Shown piece by piece: positions 1 through 10,348 of a DNA stretch of 64,000 bases (the first letter of the stretch is position 1; every line of letters begins with the position of its first letter). Under the pieces are notes generated by a model. It did no database searches. It saw nothing but the letters and a program-made list of their open reading frames with translations, and was not told the origin of the DNA. Source of the stretch: Achromobacter sp. Marseille-Q4962 (lineage in GTDB: Bacteria > Pseudomonadota > Gammaproteobacteria > Burkholderiales > Burkholderiaceae_B); assembly GCF_943737005.1 (NCBI RefSeq), contig NZ_CALSFU010000015.1:62001-126000 (forward strand), in the 5' to 3' direction. The position numbers and the translations under genes were made by a program.

Positions 1-273
1 CGTTTGCGCCAGGGGCTCCAGTCCCGGCGACACGAACGTGCCGGCCGGGCCCCGCGCCAGCAGATAGCCTTCGCTCGCCAGCATCTGGTAGGCCAGCTCC
101 ACGGTGCCGCGCGCGAGATTCAGCTCGCTGGCCAGGCTGCGCACGGCCGGCACGCGATCGCCCGGGCGCAGCTTGCCCGCCGCGATCGCGTCGCGGTAGC
201 GGCGGTACAACTGCAGGTAGATCGGCCCGCCGTGGTTCCGGTCGGGCCGCAGATGGCGCAGGTCCATGGCCAT
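1..273 (-). CDS. MocR/GntR-type regulator, N-terminal part (cut by window edge)
   Basis: The first 91 codons of a transcriptional regulator running off the left edge. The visible part is a GntR winged helix-turn-helix: PIYLQLYRRYRDAI, then LRPGDRVPAVRSLASEL and LARGTVELAYQMLASEGYL, the classic GntR signature. A following GTFVSPGLEPL linker is typical of MocR-type proteins, which carry a C-terminal PLP-dependent aminotransferase-like domain; that domain lies outside the window, so the MocR assignment is inference. The start is ATG at 273 or the in-frame ATG at 267. It is divergent from the acetyltransferase at 358, with 84 bp between them, so it may control that gene. Confidence 0.8.
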   Translation of the reverse strand, partial: MAMDLRHLRPDRNHGGPIYLQLYRRYRDAIAAGKLRPGDRVPAVRSLASELNLARGTVELAYQMLASEGYLLARGPAGTFVSPGLEPLAQT

Positions 274-357
274 GGCCCATTCAACTCGTCAAAACTTGCC
301 TCTGTGGCATAGGGCATGATTTTCTTAGAGTGAAGGCTGCGCGACAAGGAGATCATC

Positions 358-798
358 TTGCATCCCATCACTCTCAGCCATGTCCACACCGGACCCGACC
401 TGCTGGCCTGCTTCGAGGTCATGCGGTCGCTGCGGCCCCACCTGGAAAGCGCCGCCGCGTTCGCCGCGCAGGTCGCGCGCCAGACGGAACAGGGCTACCG
501 CTTGCTCGCCGCCTGGCGCGAGGGACGCGTGGCGGGCCTGGCCGGCTACCGCCTGCAGGAGAACCTGATATACGGCCGGTTTCTCTACGTGGACGATCTG
601 GTCGCCATGGAAGGTTCGCGCTCGCAGGGCCTGGGCGCCCGCCTCGTCGATGCCGTGCGCGAAGAAGCCCGGCGGCACGACTGCGCCTTCCTGGTGCTCG
701 ACACCGGCCTGGGCAACGCGCTGGCGCAGCGCTTCTATTTCCGGCAGGGCCTGCTCGCCATGGGACTGCATTTCCGCCAGGCGCTGCGGGCGGGTTAG
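358..798 (+). CDS. GNAT family N-acetyltransferase
   Basis: A 146-residue single-domain GNAT protein. The acetyl-CoA binding motif A is seen as SRSQGLGARLVDAV (about residues 87-100), followed by strand LVLDTG and the helix ALAQRFYFRQGL typical of the fold. The substrate cannot be told. The best start is TTG at 358 because AAGGAG lies at 346-351, with correct spacing; an ATG further in would remove the first strand. It is followed after 3 bp by the azoreductase, so the two are probably co-transcribed. A divergent MocR-type regulator suggests regulated expression. Confidence 0.85.
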   Translation: MHPITLSHVHTGPDLLACFEVMRSLRPHLESAAAFAAQVARQTEQGYRLLAAWREGRVAGLAGYRLQENLIYGRFLYVDDLVAMEGSRSQGLGARLVDAVREEARRHDCAFLVLDTGLGNALAQRFYFRQGLLAMGLHFRQALRAG

Positions 799-801
799 GC
801 C

Positions 802-1419
802 ATGAAATCCCTGCTGTTTCTCGAATCCAGCCCGCACGGCCATGCCTCGCGAAGCGCGCGCCTGGCCGCATCGGCCATGGCGGCCCTGCAGCGGCGCCAT
901 CCGGGCATACGCATCGTCAGCCGCAGCCTGGCCCGGGATCCGCCTCCGCCCATCTCCGCGGCGTATGCGCGCGCCATCACCGGCGGCGCGCCGCGCGACG
1001 CCGCCGTGTTCGCGGAGTCGGAGCGCCTGATCCGCGAACTGGAAGACTGCAATGGCCTGCTGATCTGCACGCCCATGCACAACTTCACGGTCCCGGCCGC
1101 GCTGAAGCTGTGGATAGACCATGTGCTGCGCATGGGCCGCACCATGACGTCCACGCCGCACGGAAAGGCCGGGCTGCTGGCCGACCGGCCCACGCTGGTG
1201 CTGGTGCGCGCCGGCAGCCGCTGCGCCGGCGAAGACGCGCGGCAGCCGGACTTTCTCACTCCCTATCTGGGCCGGGCGCTCGCCGCCATGGGCATTCATC
1301 GCACCCGGTTCGCCTATCTCCAGGGCCCCCGGCCCGCCGCGCGGGACGAGGCGGACGCGCTGGAGGCGCTGGCCGCGCTGTTTCATGCCGTGTCCCGCGA
1401 GGGCGCGGCGGCCGCCTGA
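802..1419 (+). CDS. azoR: FMN-dependent NADH-azoreductase family flavoprotein
   Basis: A 205-residue flavodoxin-fold protein. The FMN phosphate-binding loop is ESSPHGHASRS (residues 8-18), and the family motif PMHNFTVPAALKLWID is at 91-106, matching the AzoR/NAD(P)H quinone reductase pattern of a Pro-Met-x-Asn-Phe loop followed by LKxWID. AzoR enzymes are cytosolic homodimers that reduce azo dyes and quinones with NADH by two-electron transfer; the physiological substrate here is probably a quinone (inference). It sits directly behind the GNAT gene (3 bp gap) in an apparent two-gene unit. Confidence 0.85.
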   Translation: MKSLLFLESSPHGHASRSARLAASAMAALQRRHPGIRIVSRSLARDPPPPISAAYARAITGGAPRDAAVFAESERLIRELEDCNGLLICTPMHNFTVPAALKLWIDHVLRMGRTMTSTPHGKAGLLADRPTLVLVRAGSRCAGEDARQPDFLTPYLGRALAAMGIHRTRFAYLQGPRPAARDEADALEALAALFHAVSREGAAAA

Positions 1420-1425
1420 TGCCTC

Positions 1426-1797
1426 TCAGGCGGCCCTGCCCTGCGCCCGCGGCCTGGCGATGGCCGCCGGCCCCGGGCACTCGTGCCAGGACAGCTCGTC
1501 GGCGTCCATGTCCAGGTCGAACAGGTCATTGGCCGCCGGCCAGGGATGGCGCCGCGCGGCCGCGCCCTCCATCTCGAGCACGTGGCCGGCGAAGCCGCAG
1601 GGCGAGCCGCCGCATTCGGCGAAATAGCGCCGGCTGTTCAGGTCCACCACATAGGTGGTCATGTCGTGGGCGAGTATGGCTACGAATTGGCCGTCATCGC
1701 TGGCATAGGCGTACTGGAATTGCCCCTTGATGCCCTCACCGGTGAGGGGGGTGCCGGTGAGCTGGGACAGTGCGCGCGTGACGATCTCGGTCAGCAT
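1426..1797 (-). CDS. Conserved hypothetical protein
   Basis: A 123-residue protein starting MLTEIVTRALSQLTGTPL. The start at 1797 is supported by GGAGGA seven bases upstream; longer in-frame versions would run through this ribosome site. No signal peptide or membrane segment is seen. The centre (QFQYAYASDDGQFVAILAHDMTTYVVDLNSRRYF) alternates hydrophobic residues as in a beta-sheet domain, and the C-terminus is acidic (DLDMDADELSW). I do not recognise the family. It is convergent with azoR, with 6 bp between stop codons. Confidence 0.65.
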   Translation of the reverse strand: MLTEIVTRALSQLTGTPLTGEGIKGQFQYAYASDDGQFVAILAHDMTTYVVDLNSRRYFAECGGSPCGFAGHVLEMEGAAARRHPWPAANDLFDLDMDADELSWHECPGPAAIARPRAQGRAA

Positions 1798-2038
1798 GGG
1801 TCGTTCCTCCGGAAAGTGCGCCGGCGGAAGGCCGGCGGCGAAGGCGCGAACGACAAGCGCCGGCGCGGCGCCCCGGGGCGAGGCGGGGTCGGCGTTGGAC
1901 GGGAAGCCTGTAGCCGGGCTGCCGCGCGTCCCGTCGGCAACGTGTGCTACATGCGTGAAATCGTACACCCGCGGCCGAGGCCGCCTCAAATCGCCGCGTC
2001 ACGCCCGCGGATACCGCATCGCAACAAACCGGCCGGCC

Positions 2039-2641
2039 TCAGGCGGCCGGCACGGGCGCCTCGTCGGCCGGCGCGGGCCCGGCGCAGCGGGCGCGCCAGT
2101 CGTCGCGGCCCAGGCGGTAGAGCACGTGGCGCCTAAGCGGATGGCCGTCCGGCACGCCGGGATGATCGAACTCCTGCGCATCCTGGTGCATGCCGAGCCG
2201 GCGCATGACCGCGCGCGAGCGCGTGTTGGCCGGGACGGTCATGGCCACGATCTCGGGCAGGCCGACCTGCTCGAAACCCACCCGCAGCGCGGCCCGCGCC
2301 GCCTCCAGCGCGTAGCCCTTGCCCCAGTGGCGATGGGCCAGCCGCCAGGCGGCCTCGACCGCGGGCGCGAAAGGAAACGCCCCGGCCAGAGGCTTGATGC
2401 CCACGAAACCGACGAACGGCGCCACGCCGGGCGCCTCCACGGCCCAGCATCCCCAGCCGTATTCGTCGATACCGGCCGCCAGGCGGTCGGCCAGCGCGTC
2501 GCTTTCCGCCCGCGACAGCGGCAGCAGGCAGGCCATGACGCGCGGGTCGGCGTTGAGTTCGGCAAACGGGGCGCGATCGGCGGCTCGCCACTGGCGCAGC
2601 ACCAGGCGCGGGGTCTCGATGGCGAGGGGCAGGGAAGACAT
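2039..2641 (-). CDS. RimJ/RimL-type GNAT acetyltransferase
   Basis: A 200-residue GNAT_3-type acetyltransferase. It begins with the usual LAIETPRLVLRQWRAADRAPFAELN opening strand and helix, has the acetyl-CoA loop as HRHWGKGYALEAARAAL (residues 103-119), and ends the fold with IVAMTVPANTRSRAVMRRLGM, the typical N-x-x-S/A-x-x-V-x-x-x-x-G motif. Such enzymes acetylate amino groups of proteins or small molecules; the substrate is unknown. It is transcribed away from the M16 peptidase gene, with a 90 bp shared upstream region. The last ~30 residues are Pro/Ala-rich and outside the fold. Confidence 0.85.
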   Translation of the reverse strand: MSSLPLAIETPRLVLRQWRAADRAPFAELNADPRVMACLLPLSRAESDALADRLAAGIDEYGWGCWAVEAPGVAPFVGFVGIKPLAGAFPFAPAVEAAWRLAHRHWGKGYALEAARAALRVGFEQVGLPEIVAMTVPANTRSRAVMRRLGMHQDAQEFDHPGVPDGHPLRRHVLYRLGRDDWRARCAGPAPADEAPVPAA

Positions 2642-2731
2642 AGGACGGATTCCGCAGAACGGCTCGCCGCTTGAACCATCGGCAGCGTATACACTCCAAC
2701 GGATTCTGCCATGCCTAAGGAATGATCTGCC

Positions 2732-5491
2732 ATGCGCTTGTCCTTGTCGAAGCTGCCGCGCCCGGTGGGCCTGCTGCTGTTTTCGTCCTTCCTCGCCTTC
2801 CAGGCGGGGGCCGCCAGCCTGCCCGCGGGCGTTTCCGAAGCCGCCTCGATCGAAGGCATCACCGAATACCGCCTCAGCAACGGCCTGCGCGTGCTTCTCG
2901 CGCCCGACGACTCCAAGCCTTCCACCACGGTCAACATGACCTACCTCGTGGGCTCGCGCAACGAGAACTACGGCCAGACCGGCATGGCGCACCTGCTCGA
3001 GCACATGCTGTTCAAGGGCACGTCCACCACCCGCAACGCCATGGGCGAGTTCTCGCGCCGCGGGCTGCAGGCCAACGGCTCCACGTCCAGCGACCGCACC
3101 AACTACTTCGCCAGCTTCGCCGCCAACCCCGACACCCTCAAGTGGTACCTGGGCTGGCAGGCCGACGCCATGGTGAACTCGCTGATCGCCAAGGAAGACC
3201 TCGATTCCGAAATGACGGTCGTGCGCAACGAGATGGAAAGCGGCGAGAACAGCCCGTTCCGCATCCTCATGCAGAAGATGCAGTCGGCGGCCTACCAGTG
3301 GCACAGCTACGGCAAGAACACCATCGGCGCGCGCTCCGACGTCGAAAACGTGGACATCGGGCAACTGCGCGCCTTCTATCATCAGTACTACCAGCCCGAC
3401 AACGCCGTGCTGATCGTGGCGGGCAAGTTCGATCCGCAGGCCACGCTGGCCGACATCGCCGCCACGCTGGGCAAGCTGCCCAGGCCCGAACGCAAGCTTC
3501 CGCGCGAATACACGGTCGAGCCCGTGCAGGACGGCGAGCGTTCGGTCACGTTGCGCCGCGTCGGCGGCACGCCGCTGGCGGCGGCCATGTACCACATCCC
3601 GGCGGCCGGCAGCCCCGACTTCGTGCCGTTCGACCTGGCCACCACCATCCTGGCCGACACGCCTTCCGGCCGCCTGTACCACGCGCTCGTGCCCACCAAG
3701 CAGGCCTCCGGCGTGTTCGGGTTCACCATGGAGCAGCTCGACCCCGGCCTGGTCATGTTCGGCGCCCAGCTCGCGCCGGGCAAGAACCCCGACACGGCGC
3801 TCGCCACGCTGACCAGCACGCTCGAATCCGTGGGCAAGAAGCCCTTCACCCAGCAGGAGCTCGAGCGCGCGCGCAGCAAATGGCTCACCGCCTGGGAGCA
3901 GACCTACAGCGACCCCGAACAGGTGGGCGTGGCGCTTTCCGAGGCCATCGCCGCCGGCGACTGGCGCCTGTTCTTCCTGCAGCGCGACCGCGCCCGCAAG
4001 GCCACGCTCGACGAGGTCCAAAAGGCCGCCACGGCCTATCTCGTGCGCAGCAACCGCATCGAGGGCCGGTACATCCCCACCGAGAAGCCTGAGCGCGCCC
4101 CGCTGGCGCAGCGCGTGGACCTGACCGAGGTCTTCAAGAACTACAAAGGCGACCCCGGCTTCAAGCCGGCCACCGCCTTCGATCCCACCCCCGCCAACAT
4201 CGACAAGCTGACGCAGCGCAAGACCCTCGAGCTGCCCAACGGCCCGGTCGAGCTTGCCCTGCTGCCCAAGGCCACCCGCGGGCAGCGCGTGCAGGCCCAG
4301 ATGCTCATCCAGTTCGGCAACGCCGAAGACCTGCGAGGGCAGCGCGTGAACGCCGCCGCGGTGGCCGACCTGCTCATGCGCGGCACCGCCAAGCTCACGC
4401 GCCAGGACATCCAGGACCATCTCGACAAGCTGCAGGCCGAACTCGGCTTCAGCGGCGGCGGCACCACGCTGAAGGTCGCCATGTCGACCAAGGGCGAGAA
4501 CCTGCCCGAGCTCACCGCGCTCGCGCTGGACATCGTGCGCAACGCCAGTTTCCCGCAAGCGCAGCTCGAGGAATACCAGCGCCAGTTGGAAACCTCCATC
4601 CGGAACGCCATGACGGAGCCGACGGCGCTGGCCTCGCGCGCGCTGGCGCGCCAGAACAATCCCTGGCCCGCCGACGACGTGCGCTACGTGCCCAGCTTCG
4701 AAGAGGCGCTGGCCGACGTGCGCGCCCTCGGGCGCGACAACCTGCTGAAATTCCACAGCCGTTTCTACGGCGCCGGCAAGATCGAATACACCGCCGTGGG
4801 CGACTTCCAGCCCGAGGCCGTGGAAGCCGCGGTCAAGAAGGGCCTGGCCGGATGGAAGCGTGCGCCGGCCTACACCCGCGTGAGCGATCCCTATCGCGAC
4901 GTCCCGCCCAAGCGTTTCGACATCGAAACGCCCGACAAGGCCAACGCGTTCTATCTCTCGCGCCTGCCGCTCAAGCTGCAGGACACGGACCCCGACTACC
5001 CCGCGCTGTATCTCGCCAACTATCTGCTGGGCGCCTCGGAAACTTCGCGCCTCTGGAACCGCGTGCGCGAGCAGGAAGGCCTCTCGTACAACGTGCGCAG
5101 CTCGCTGTCGGTCTCGTCGTTCGAGCCCACCGCGAGCTGGAGCCTCTACGCCATCTACGCGCCCCAGAACCGCGAGCGGCTTGAAAAAGCCATCAGCGAG
5201 GAAATCGCCCGCGCGGTCAAGGACGGCTTCTCCGACAAGGAAGTCTCCGACGGCATCACGGCGCTGCTCAATTACCGCAACCTGGCCCGCGCCCAGGACG
5301 ACGTGCTCGCCGGCGCGTGGCTGGATTACCTCCAGCTCGGCCGCACGTTCGCATGGTCGGCCGACATGGACAAGAAAATCTCCGCGCTGACTCCGCAAGC
5401 CGTCAACGCGGCCATGCGCAAGTACCTGCGCCCCGACGCGTTCAGCACCGCCGTGGCGGGCGACTTCAAGAAGGAAAAGGCCGCCCCTTGA
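2732..5491 (+). CDS. M16 family zinc metallopeptidase, exported, two-repeat form
   Basis: A 919-residue pitrilysin-family (M16) peptidase with an N-terminal signal peptide ending near residue 27 (FLAFQAGA). The inverted zinc motif HLLEH is at 87-91, and the distal ligand is probably Glu167 in the RNEMESGENSPF segment, which is the usual ~76-residue spacing. The second half repeats the M16 fold without HxxEH (residues ~490-900), as in bacterial two-domain M16 enzymes that close like a clamshell around peptides. A periplasmic role in peptide or misfolded-protein turnover is likely. The start has AAGGA ahead of it. The gene stands alone, and a stem-loop follows at 5516-5547. Confidence 0.9.
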   Translation: MRLSLSKLPRPVGLLLFSSFLAFQAGAASLPAGVSEAASIEGITEYRLSNGLRVLLAPDDSKPSTTVNMTYLVGSRNENYGQTGMAHLLEHMLFKGTSTTRNAMGEFSRRGLQANGSTSSDRTNYFASFAANPDTLKWYLGWQADAMVNSLIAKEDLDSEMTVVRNEMESGENSPFRILMQKMQSAAYQWHSYGKNTIGARSDVENVDIGQLRAFYHQYYQPDNAVLIVAGKFDPQATLADIAATLGKLPRPERKLPREYTVEPVQDGERSVTLRRVGGTPLAAAMYHIPAAGSPDFVPFDLATTILADTPSGRLYHALVPTKQASGVFGFTMEQLDPGLVMFGAQLAPGKNPDTALATLTSTLESVGKKPFTQQELERARSKWLTAWEQTYSDPEQVGVALSEAIAAGDWRLFFLQRDRARKATLDEVQKAATAYLVRSNRIEGRYIPTEKPERAPLAQRVDLTEVFKNYKGDPGFKPATAFDPTPANIDKLTQRKTLELPNGPVELALLPKATRGQRVQAQMLIQFGNAEDLRGQRVNAAAVADLLMRGTAKLTRQDIQDHLDKLQAELGFSGGGTTLKVAMSTKGENLPELTALALDIVRNASFPQAQLEEYQRQLETSIRNAMTEPTALASRALARQNNPWPADDVRYVPSFEEALADVRALGRDNLLKFHSRFYGAGKIEYTAVGDFQPEAVEAAVKKGLAGWKRAPAYTRVSDPYRDVPPKRFDIETPDKANAFYLSRLPLKLQDTDPDYPALYLANYLLGASETSRLWNRVREQEGLSYNVRSSLSVSSFEPTASWSLYAIYAPQNRERLEKAISEEIARAVKDGFSDKEVSDGITALLNYRNLARAQDDVLAGAWLDYLQLGRTFAWSADMDKKISALTPQAVNAAMRKYLRPDAFSTAVAGDFKKEKAAP

Positions 5492-5984
5492 TTTGAAGCC
5501 TCCGCCCCTGCGAGCCGCCGCCATGAGGCCATCGCCTCAAGGCGGCGCTTTCAGTACACCGCTTCATGACGGTTTCTTCCGGCTGCGGTTCGTCCGCGGC
5601 GCGCCTGCGATGCGTCTGCGATTCGTCTACTACTCTGCGTCTTCGAACCCGGGCCGGCCCCCTCGTCCCCACTCGGCAGCCCCGCCGTATTCAAGCGGGG
5701 GCTGATATGTCCCGCGCCCTGCCGCCCGCGGCGCGCCATGGCGTCGGCGCTCACTTCACATGAATACGGGATATACGCCATTAATAAGATTAATTAGCCA
5801 TGATTTTGGAAAAATCATTTCGGTAAATACGGGTTTATCCTGACTCGCTGCTGGACCACAATACGTTCATCGGGAACAAGAAAACGAACCACGGCACCGC
5901 CCCCGGGGCACAGAGCGCGCAAGCGCCGGCCATCGGGCCAGACCGCTGGATACGTTTCCCATCATCAACAATTGGAGGTCCATC
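5492..5984. other. Intergenic region with stem-loop and AT-rich upstream region
   Basis: No convincing gene. The first part holds the stem-loop behind the M16 gene. From about 5760 to 5880 base composition shifts sharply to AT, with TTAAT-AAG-ATTAA near 5780-5795 and a perfect 8-bp inverted repeat ATGATTTT-GGA-AAAATCAT at 5800-5818. This patch probably contains the promoter and regulator site of the DUF4148 gene at 5985; I could not fix exact -35/-10 boxes. Confidence 0.6.
5516..5547 (+). terminator. Stem-loop downstream of the M16 peptidase
   Basis: Arms CGCCGCC and TGAGGC (separated by an unpaired A) pair with GCCTCA and GGCGGCG around a CATC loop, giving a 13-bp interrupted stem. Only CTTT follows, so it is a weak intrinsic terminator or an mRNA-end stabiliser. 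Confidence 0.55.
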
Positions 5985-6371
5985 ATGAAAACCCTTGCTA
6001 CCGCCCTACTGATGTCGCTGGCCCTTGCCGGCGCCGCCCAGGCCGCCGATCTCGGCCAACCCAAGACCAGCGCCCAGGTGGCTGCCGAGCTGCAACAGGC
6101 CAAGGCCAACGGCCAATACACGTTTGGCGAGCTCGACTACCCGCCCGCCATCGCCCAGAACACCAGCCTGGGCTCGCAGGAAGTCCGGGCCCAGCTCCAG
6201 CAGGCCAAGGCCAGCGGCCAGTACACCTTCGGCGAACTGCAATACCCGCCCGTGGTGGCCGCCGCGGCCAGCGCCAAGTCGAGCGCCGACGTCCGGGCCG
6301 AACTGGCCCAGGCCAAGGCCAGCGGCCAATACACTTTCGGCGAACTCGAATATCCGCCGATCTCCCGGTGA
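5985..6371 (+). CDS. Secreted DUF4148 repeat protein
   Basis: A 128-residue exported protein: signal peptide MKTLATALLMSLALAGAAQA cleaved after residue 20, then three near-identical 22-residue repeats at 33-54, 68-89 and 104-125, each of the form AELxQAKAxGQYTFGELxYPP. The family (DUF4148) is common in Burkholderiales and its function is unknown. The TGGAGG ribosome site precedes the start. It is followed by two hairpins, so it forms a monocistronic unit. The repeats also match at the DNA level, so copy number could vary by slippage. Location is probably the periplasm. Confidence 0.85.
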   Translation: MKTLATALLMSLALAGAAQAADLGQPKTSAQVAAELQQAKANGQYTFGELDYPPAIAQNTSLGSQEVRAQLQQAKASGQYTFGELQYPPVVAAAASAKSSADVRAELAQAKASGQYTFGELEYPPISR

Positions 6372-6457
6372 GCTGCTTGCTGTAGCCCGGCCGGCCTCAG
6401 GCGGCATCATGGCCTGGGGCCGGTTTTTTCCGGCCACAGCGGCAACCTGCAGCACCT

Positions 6458-6484
6458 CCGCGGCGCAAGCCGCGGTTTTTTTTT
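6458..6484 (+). terminator. Intrinsic terminator of the DUF4148 gene
   Basis: A 7-bp GC stem CCGCGGC / GCCGCGG with loop GCAA, followed by nine T. A shorter hairpin, GGCCGG-T6-CCGGCC, lies upstream near 6428-6445. The same hairpin recurs inverted at 6622-6647. Confidence 0.85.
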
Positions 6485-6621
6485 GCGAGCCGCCGACCCT
6501 CCCCGCAACAAGAGCGCCCTCCCGGGCGGCGGCAAGCCCGCACGTCAGGCGTCGCGCGGAGCTGCCTGCGCGGGCCCGCCAGTGCAATCGCCCGTTTCCC
6601 GCCGGCTCTTTCCGCTCATCC

Positions 6622-6647
6622 AAAAAAAACCGCGGCTTGCGCCGCGG
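6622..6647 (-). terminator. Intrinsic terminator of the dnaK-dnaJ transcript
   Basis: Read on the minus strand: stem CCGCGGC, loop GCAA, stem GCCGCGG, then eight T, 22 bp beyond the dnaJ stop. It matches the hairpin at 6458-6484 base for base, in opposite orientation. Confidence 0.9.
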
Positions 6648-6668
6648 TTCGTTTTTGTGAAGCAACAA

Positions 6669-7787
6669 TCAGCTAAAGAATTCCTTCACCCGGTCGGTCC
6701 AGGACTTGCTTTGCGGCGAATGGCGGTCGCCGCCGTCGTTCAGGGAGGCCTCGAACTGGCGCAGAATGTTCTTCTGTTCCTCGCTCAGCCGCACCGGGGT
6801 TTCCACGACGACGTGGCAGTAGAGATCGCCCGGATAGCTGCCCCGCACGCCGCGGATGCCCTTGCCGCGCAGGCGGAAGGTCTTGCCGGACTGGGTGCCT
6901 TCGGGAATGGAGATCTCCGCCTTGCCGCCCAGCGTCGGCACCTGCAGTTCGCCGCCCAGAGCGGCCGTGGTAAACGGAATGGTCAGCTCGCAATGGAGAT
7001 CGTCGCCGTCGCGCTGGAAGATCTTGTGCGGCTTGATGTGGATTTCCACATACAGGTCGCCCGGAGGCCCGCCGTTGATGCCGGGCTCGCCGTTGCCGCT
7101 GGAGCGGATGCGCATGCCGTCGTCGATGCCGGCCGGAATCTTGACCTGCAGGGTCTTGTTGCGGCGAGTGCGGCCCACGCCGTCGCAGGCGGGGCACGGA
7201 TCCGTGATTTCCTTGCCGTTGCCGTGGCAGGTGGGGCAAGTCTGCTGCACGCTGAAGAATCCCTGCTGCATGCGCACCGCGCCCGAGCCGCCGCAGGTGC
7301 GGCAGGTCTTGGGCGAGGTGCCGGGCTTGGCGCCCGAGCCGTGGCAGGTGTCGCAGTTTTCCCAGCTCGGCACGCGGATCTCGGTGTCGAAGCCGGCGGC
7401 CGCTTGTTCCAGCGTGATTTCGAGCGCGTACTTCAGGTCGGCGCCGCGATAAACCTGGGGGCCGCCGCCACGGCGGCCGCCGCCGAAGATCTCGCCGAAG
7501 ATGTCGCCGAAGGCATCGGCGAAACCGCCGCCCATGCCGCCGCCCATACCCGCCGCATTGGGATCCACGCCGGCGTGGCCGTAGCGGTCATAGGCCGCGC
7601 GCTTCTGCTCGTCGCCCAGGACCTCGTAGGCTTCCTTGGCTTCCTTGAATTTCTCTTCGGCCTCTTTGCTGTCCGGATTGCGGTCCGGATGATACTTCAT
7701 GGCCAGCTTTCGATAGGCCTTCTTCAGTTCGTCATCCGAGGCGTTTTTCGCCACGCCCAGGACGTCGTAATAGTCGCGTTTTGCCAT
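6669..7787 (-). CDS. dnaJ: Chaperone protein DnaJ
   Basis: 372 residues, the normal length. The J domain carries the HPD motif (33-35) that stimulates DnaK ATPase. It is followed by a Gly/Phe-rich region (about 74-110) and four CxxCxGxG zinc motifs beginning at Cys145, Cys162, Cys184 and Cys198, then the peptide-binding C-terminal domains. DnaJ delivers unfolded clients to DnaK in the cytosol. The start at 7787 ([11 protein letters not shown]) is the family start; an upstream in-frame ATG adds six residues without precedent. It lies 108 bp behind dnaK, with a large hairpin in the gap, and ends at a strong terminator. Confidence 0.98.
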   Translation of the reverse strand: MAKRDYYDVLGVAKNASDDELKKAYRKLAMKYHPDRNPDSKEAEEKFKEAKEAYEVLGDEQKRAAYDRYGHAGVDPNAAGMGGGMGGGFADAFGDIFGEIFGGGRRGGGPQVYRGADLKYALEITLEQAAAGFDTEIRVPSWENCDTCHGSGAKPGTSPKTCRTCGGSGAVRMQQGFFSVQQTCPTCHGNGKEITDPCPACDGVGRTRRNKTLQVKIPAGIDDGMRIRSSGNGEPGINGGPPGDLYVEIHIKPHKIFQRDGDDLHCELTIPFTTAALGGELQVPTLGGKAEISIPEGTQSGKTFRLRGKGIRGVRGSYPGDLYCHVVVETPVRLSEEQKNILRQFEASLNDGGDRHSPQSKSWTDRVKEFFS

Positions 7788-7836
7788 GATCGGTGGGCTC
7801 GGCAACGAGCCTTCTTTTCAGTGCTGCAGAATGAGC

Positions 7837-7871
7837 CCGCCCGGTAGCCGGAAAATCCGGTTACCGGGCGG
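7837..7871 (-). other. dnaK-dnaJ intergenic stem-loop
   Basis: Two 16-base arms (7837-7852 and 7856-7871) pair with one G-T wobble around an AAA loop. No T-run follows on the minus strand, so it is not a standard terminator. A role in setting the dnaK:dnaJ ratio by processing or protecting the dnaK mRNA end is inference. Confidence 0.7.
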
Positions 7872-7895
7872 CAGAGGAAGGTCAGGAGGCGGCCA

Positions 7896-9821
<1,926 letters not shown>

Positions 9822-9876
9822 GGTGGGTTACCTTGGTTGAATCCGTGAAAATAGAAAGAAAATTCCGTCTACCCAT

Positions 9877-9904
9877 AACTGGGGCCCGCGGCAGGGTTTT
9901 CAAG
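9877..9904 (-). promoter_or_regulatory. Sigma-32-type heat-shock promoter for dnaK
   Basis: On the minus strand CTTGAAA (9898-9904), then 13 bases, then CCCCAGTT (9877-9884). This agrees closely with the sigma-32 consensus CTTGAAA-N13-CCCCATnT. It overlaps the last codons of the thioredoxin gene. Confidence 0.8.
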
Positions 9905-10307
9905 ACGCCCCGCCGGAATTTTCCGCCGTTTTCGCTTCCTGCAGCCGGCGGATCGCCGCGGTGAACTGCGGCAGGCCGGGCCAGCCGGTGATACGGCCCA
10001 GCCGCTTGCCGGCGCGGTACAGCATGAAAGTGGGGACGCCATGCAGCGAAAAGCGCCGCCCCAGCGGCTCGTCGGCGTAGACATCCGCCTCGAACCACGT
10101 AAGACCGAGTTCCAGCAAGGCCGCCCGCTGCATGAGGGCCGCCTGCTTGAAAAGATTGCAGTTATAGCAATCTTCGCCCCACAGAAACACGCAGCGCAGG
10201 TCGTCGCCGGGCGCCTGCACCACGGCGGCGTCGAACCCCTGGGAGTCGACGCGGCGCATGCCGAACACTTCGAATACCTGGGAGGGATCGAAACCCTGCG
10301 CGCTCAT
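9900..10307 (-). CDS. Thioredoxin-fold protein in the chaperone operon
   Basis: A 135-residue cytosolic protein with a thioredoxin-like fold: strand LRCVFLWGEDCYNCNLFKQAA has the redox pair Cys47-Tyr-Asn-Cys50, and the cis-proline segment is LHGVPTFMLYRAGKRLGRITGWPG. The CYNC active site differs from the canonical CGPC, and an acidic ED precedes it. No signal peptide is seen. It lies between grpE and dnaK on the same strand, so it is probably heat-induced with grpE; a disulfide or redox function supporting folding is inference. Confidence 0.8.
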   Translation of the reverse strand: MSAQGFDPSQVFEVFGMRRVDSQGFDAAVVQAPGDDLRCVFLWGEDCYNCNLFKQAALMQRAALLELGLTWFEADVYADEPLGRRFSLHGVPTFMLYRAGKRLGRITGWPGLPQFTAAIRRLQEAKTAENSGGAS

Positions 10308-10348
10308 CGGGAATCCTTGTAACGAATGGGACCGGTAGGGGCCGGGGA

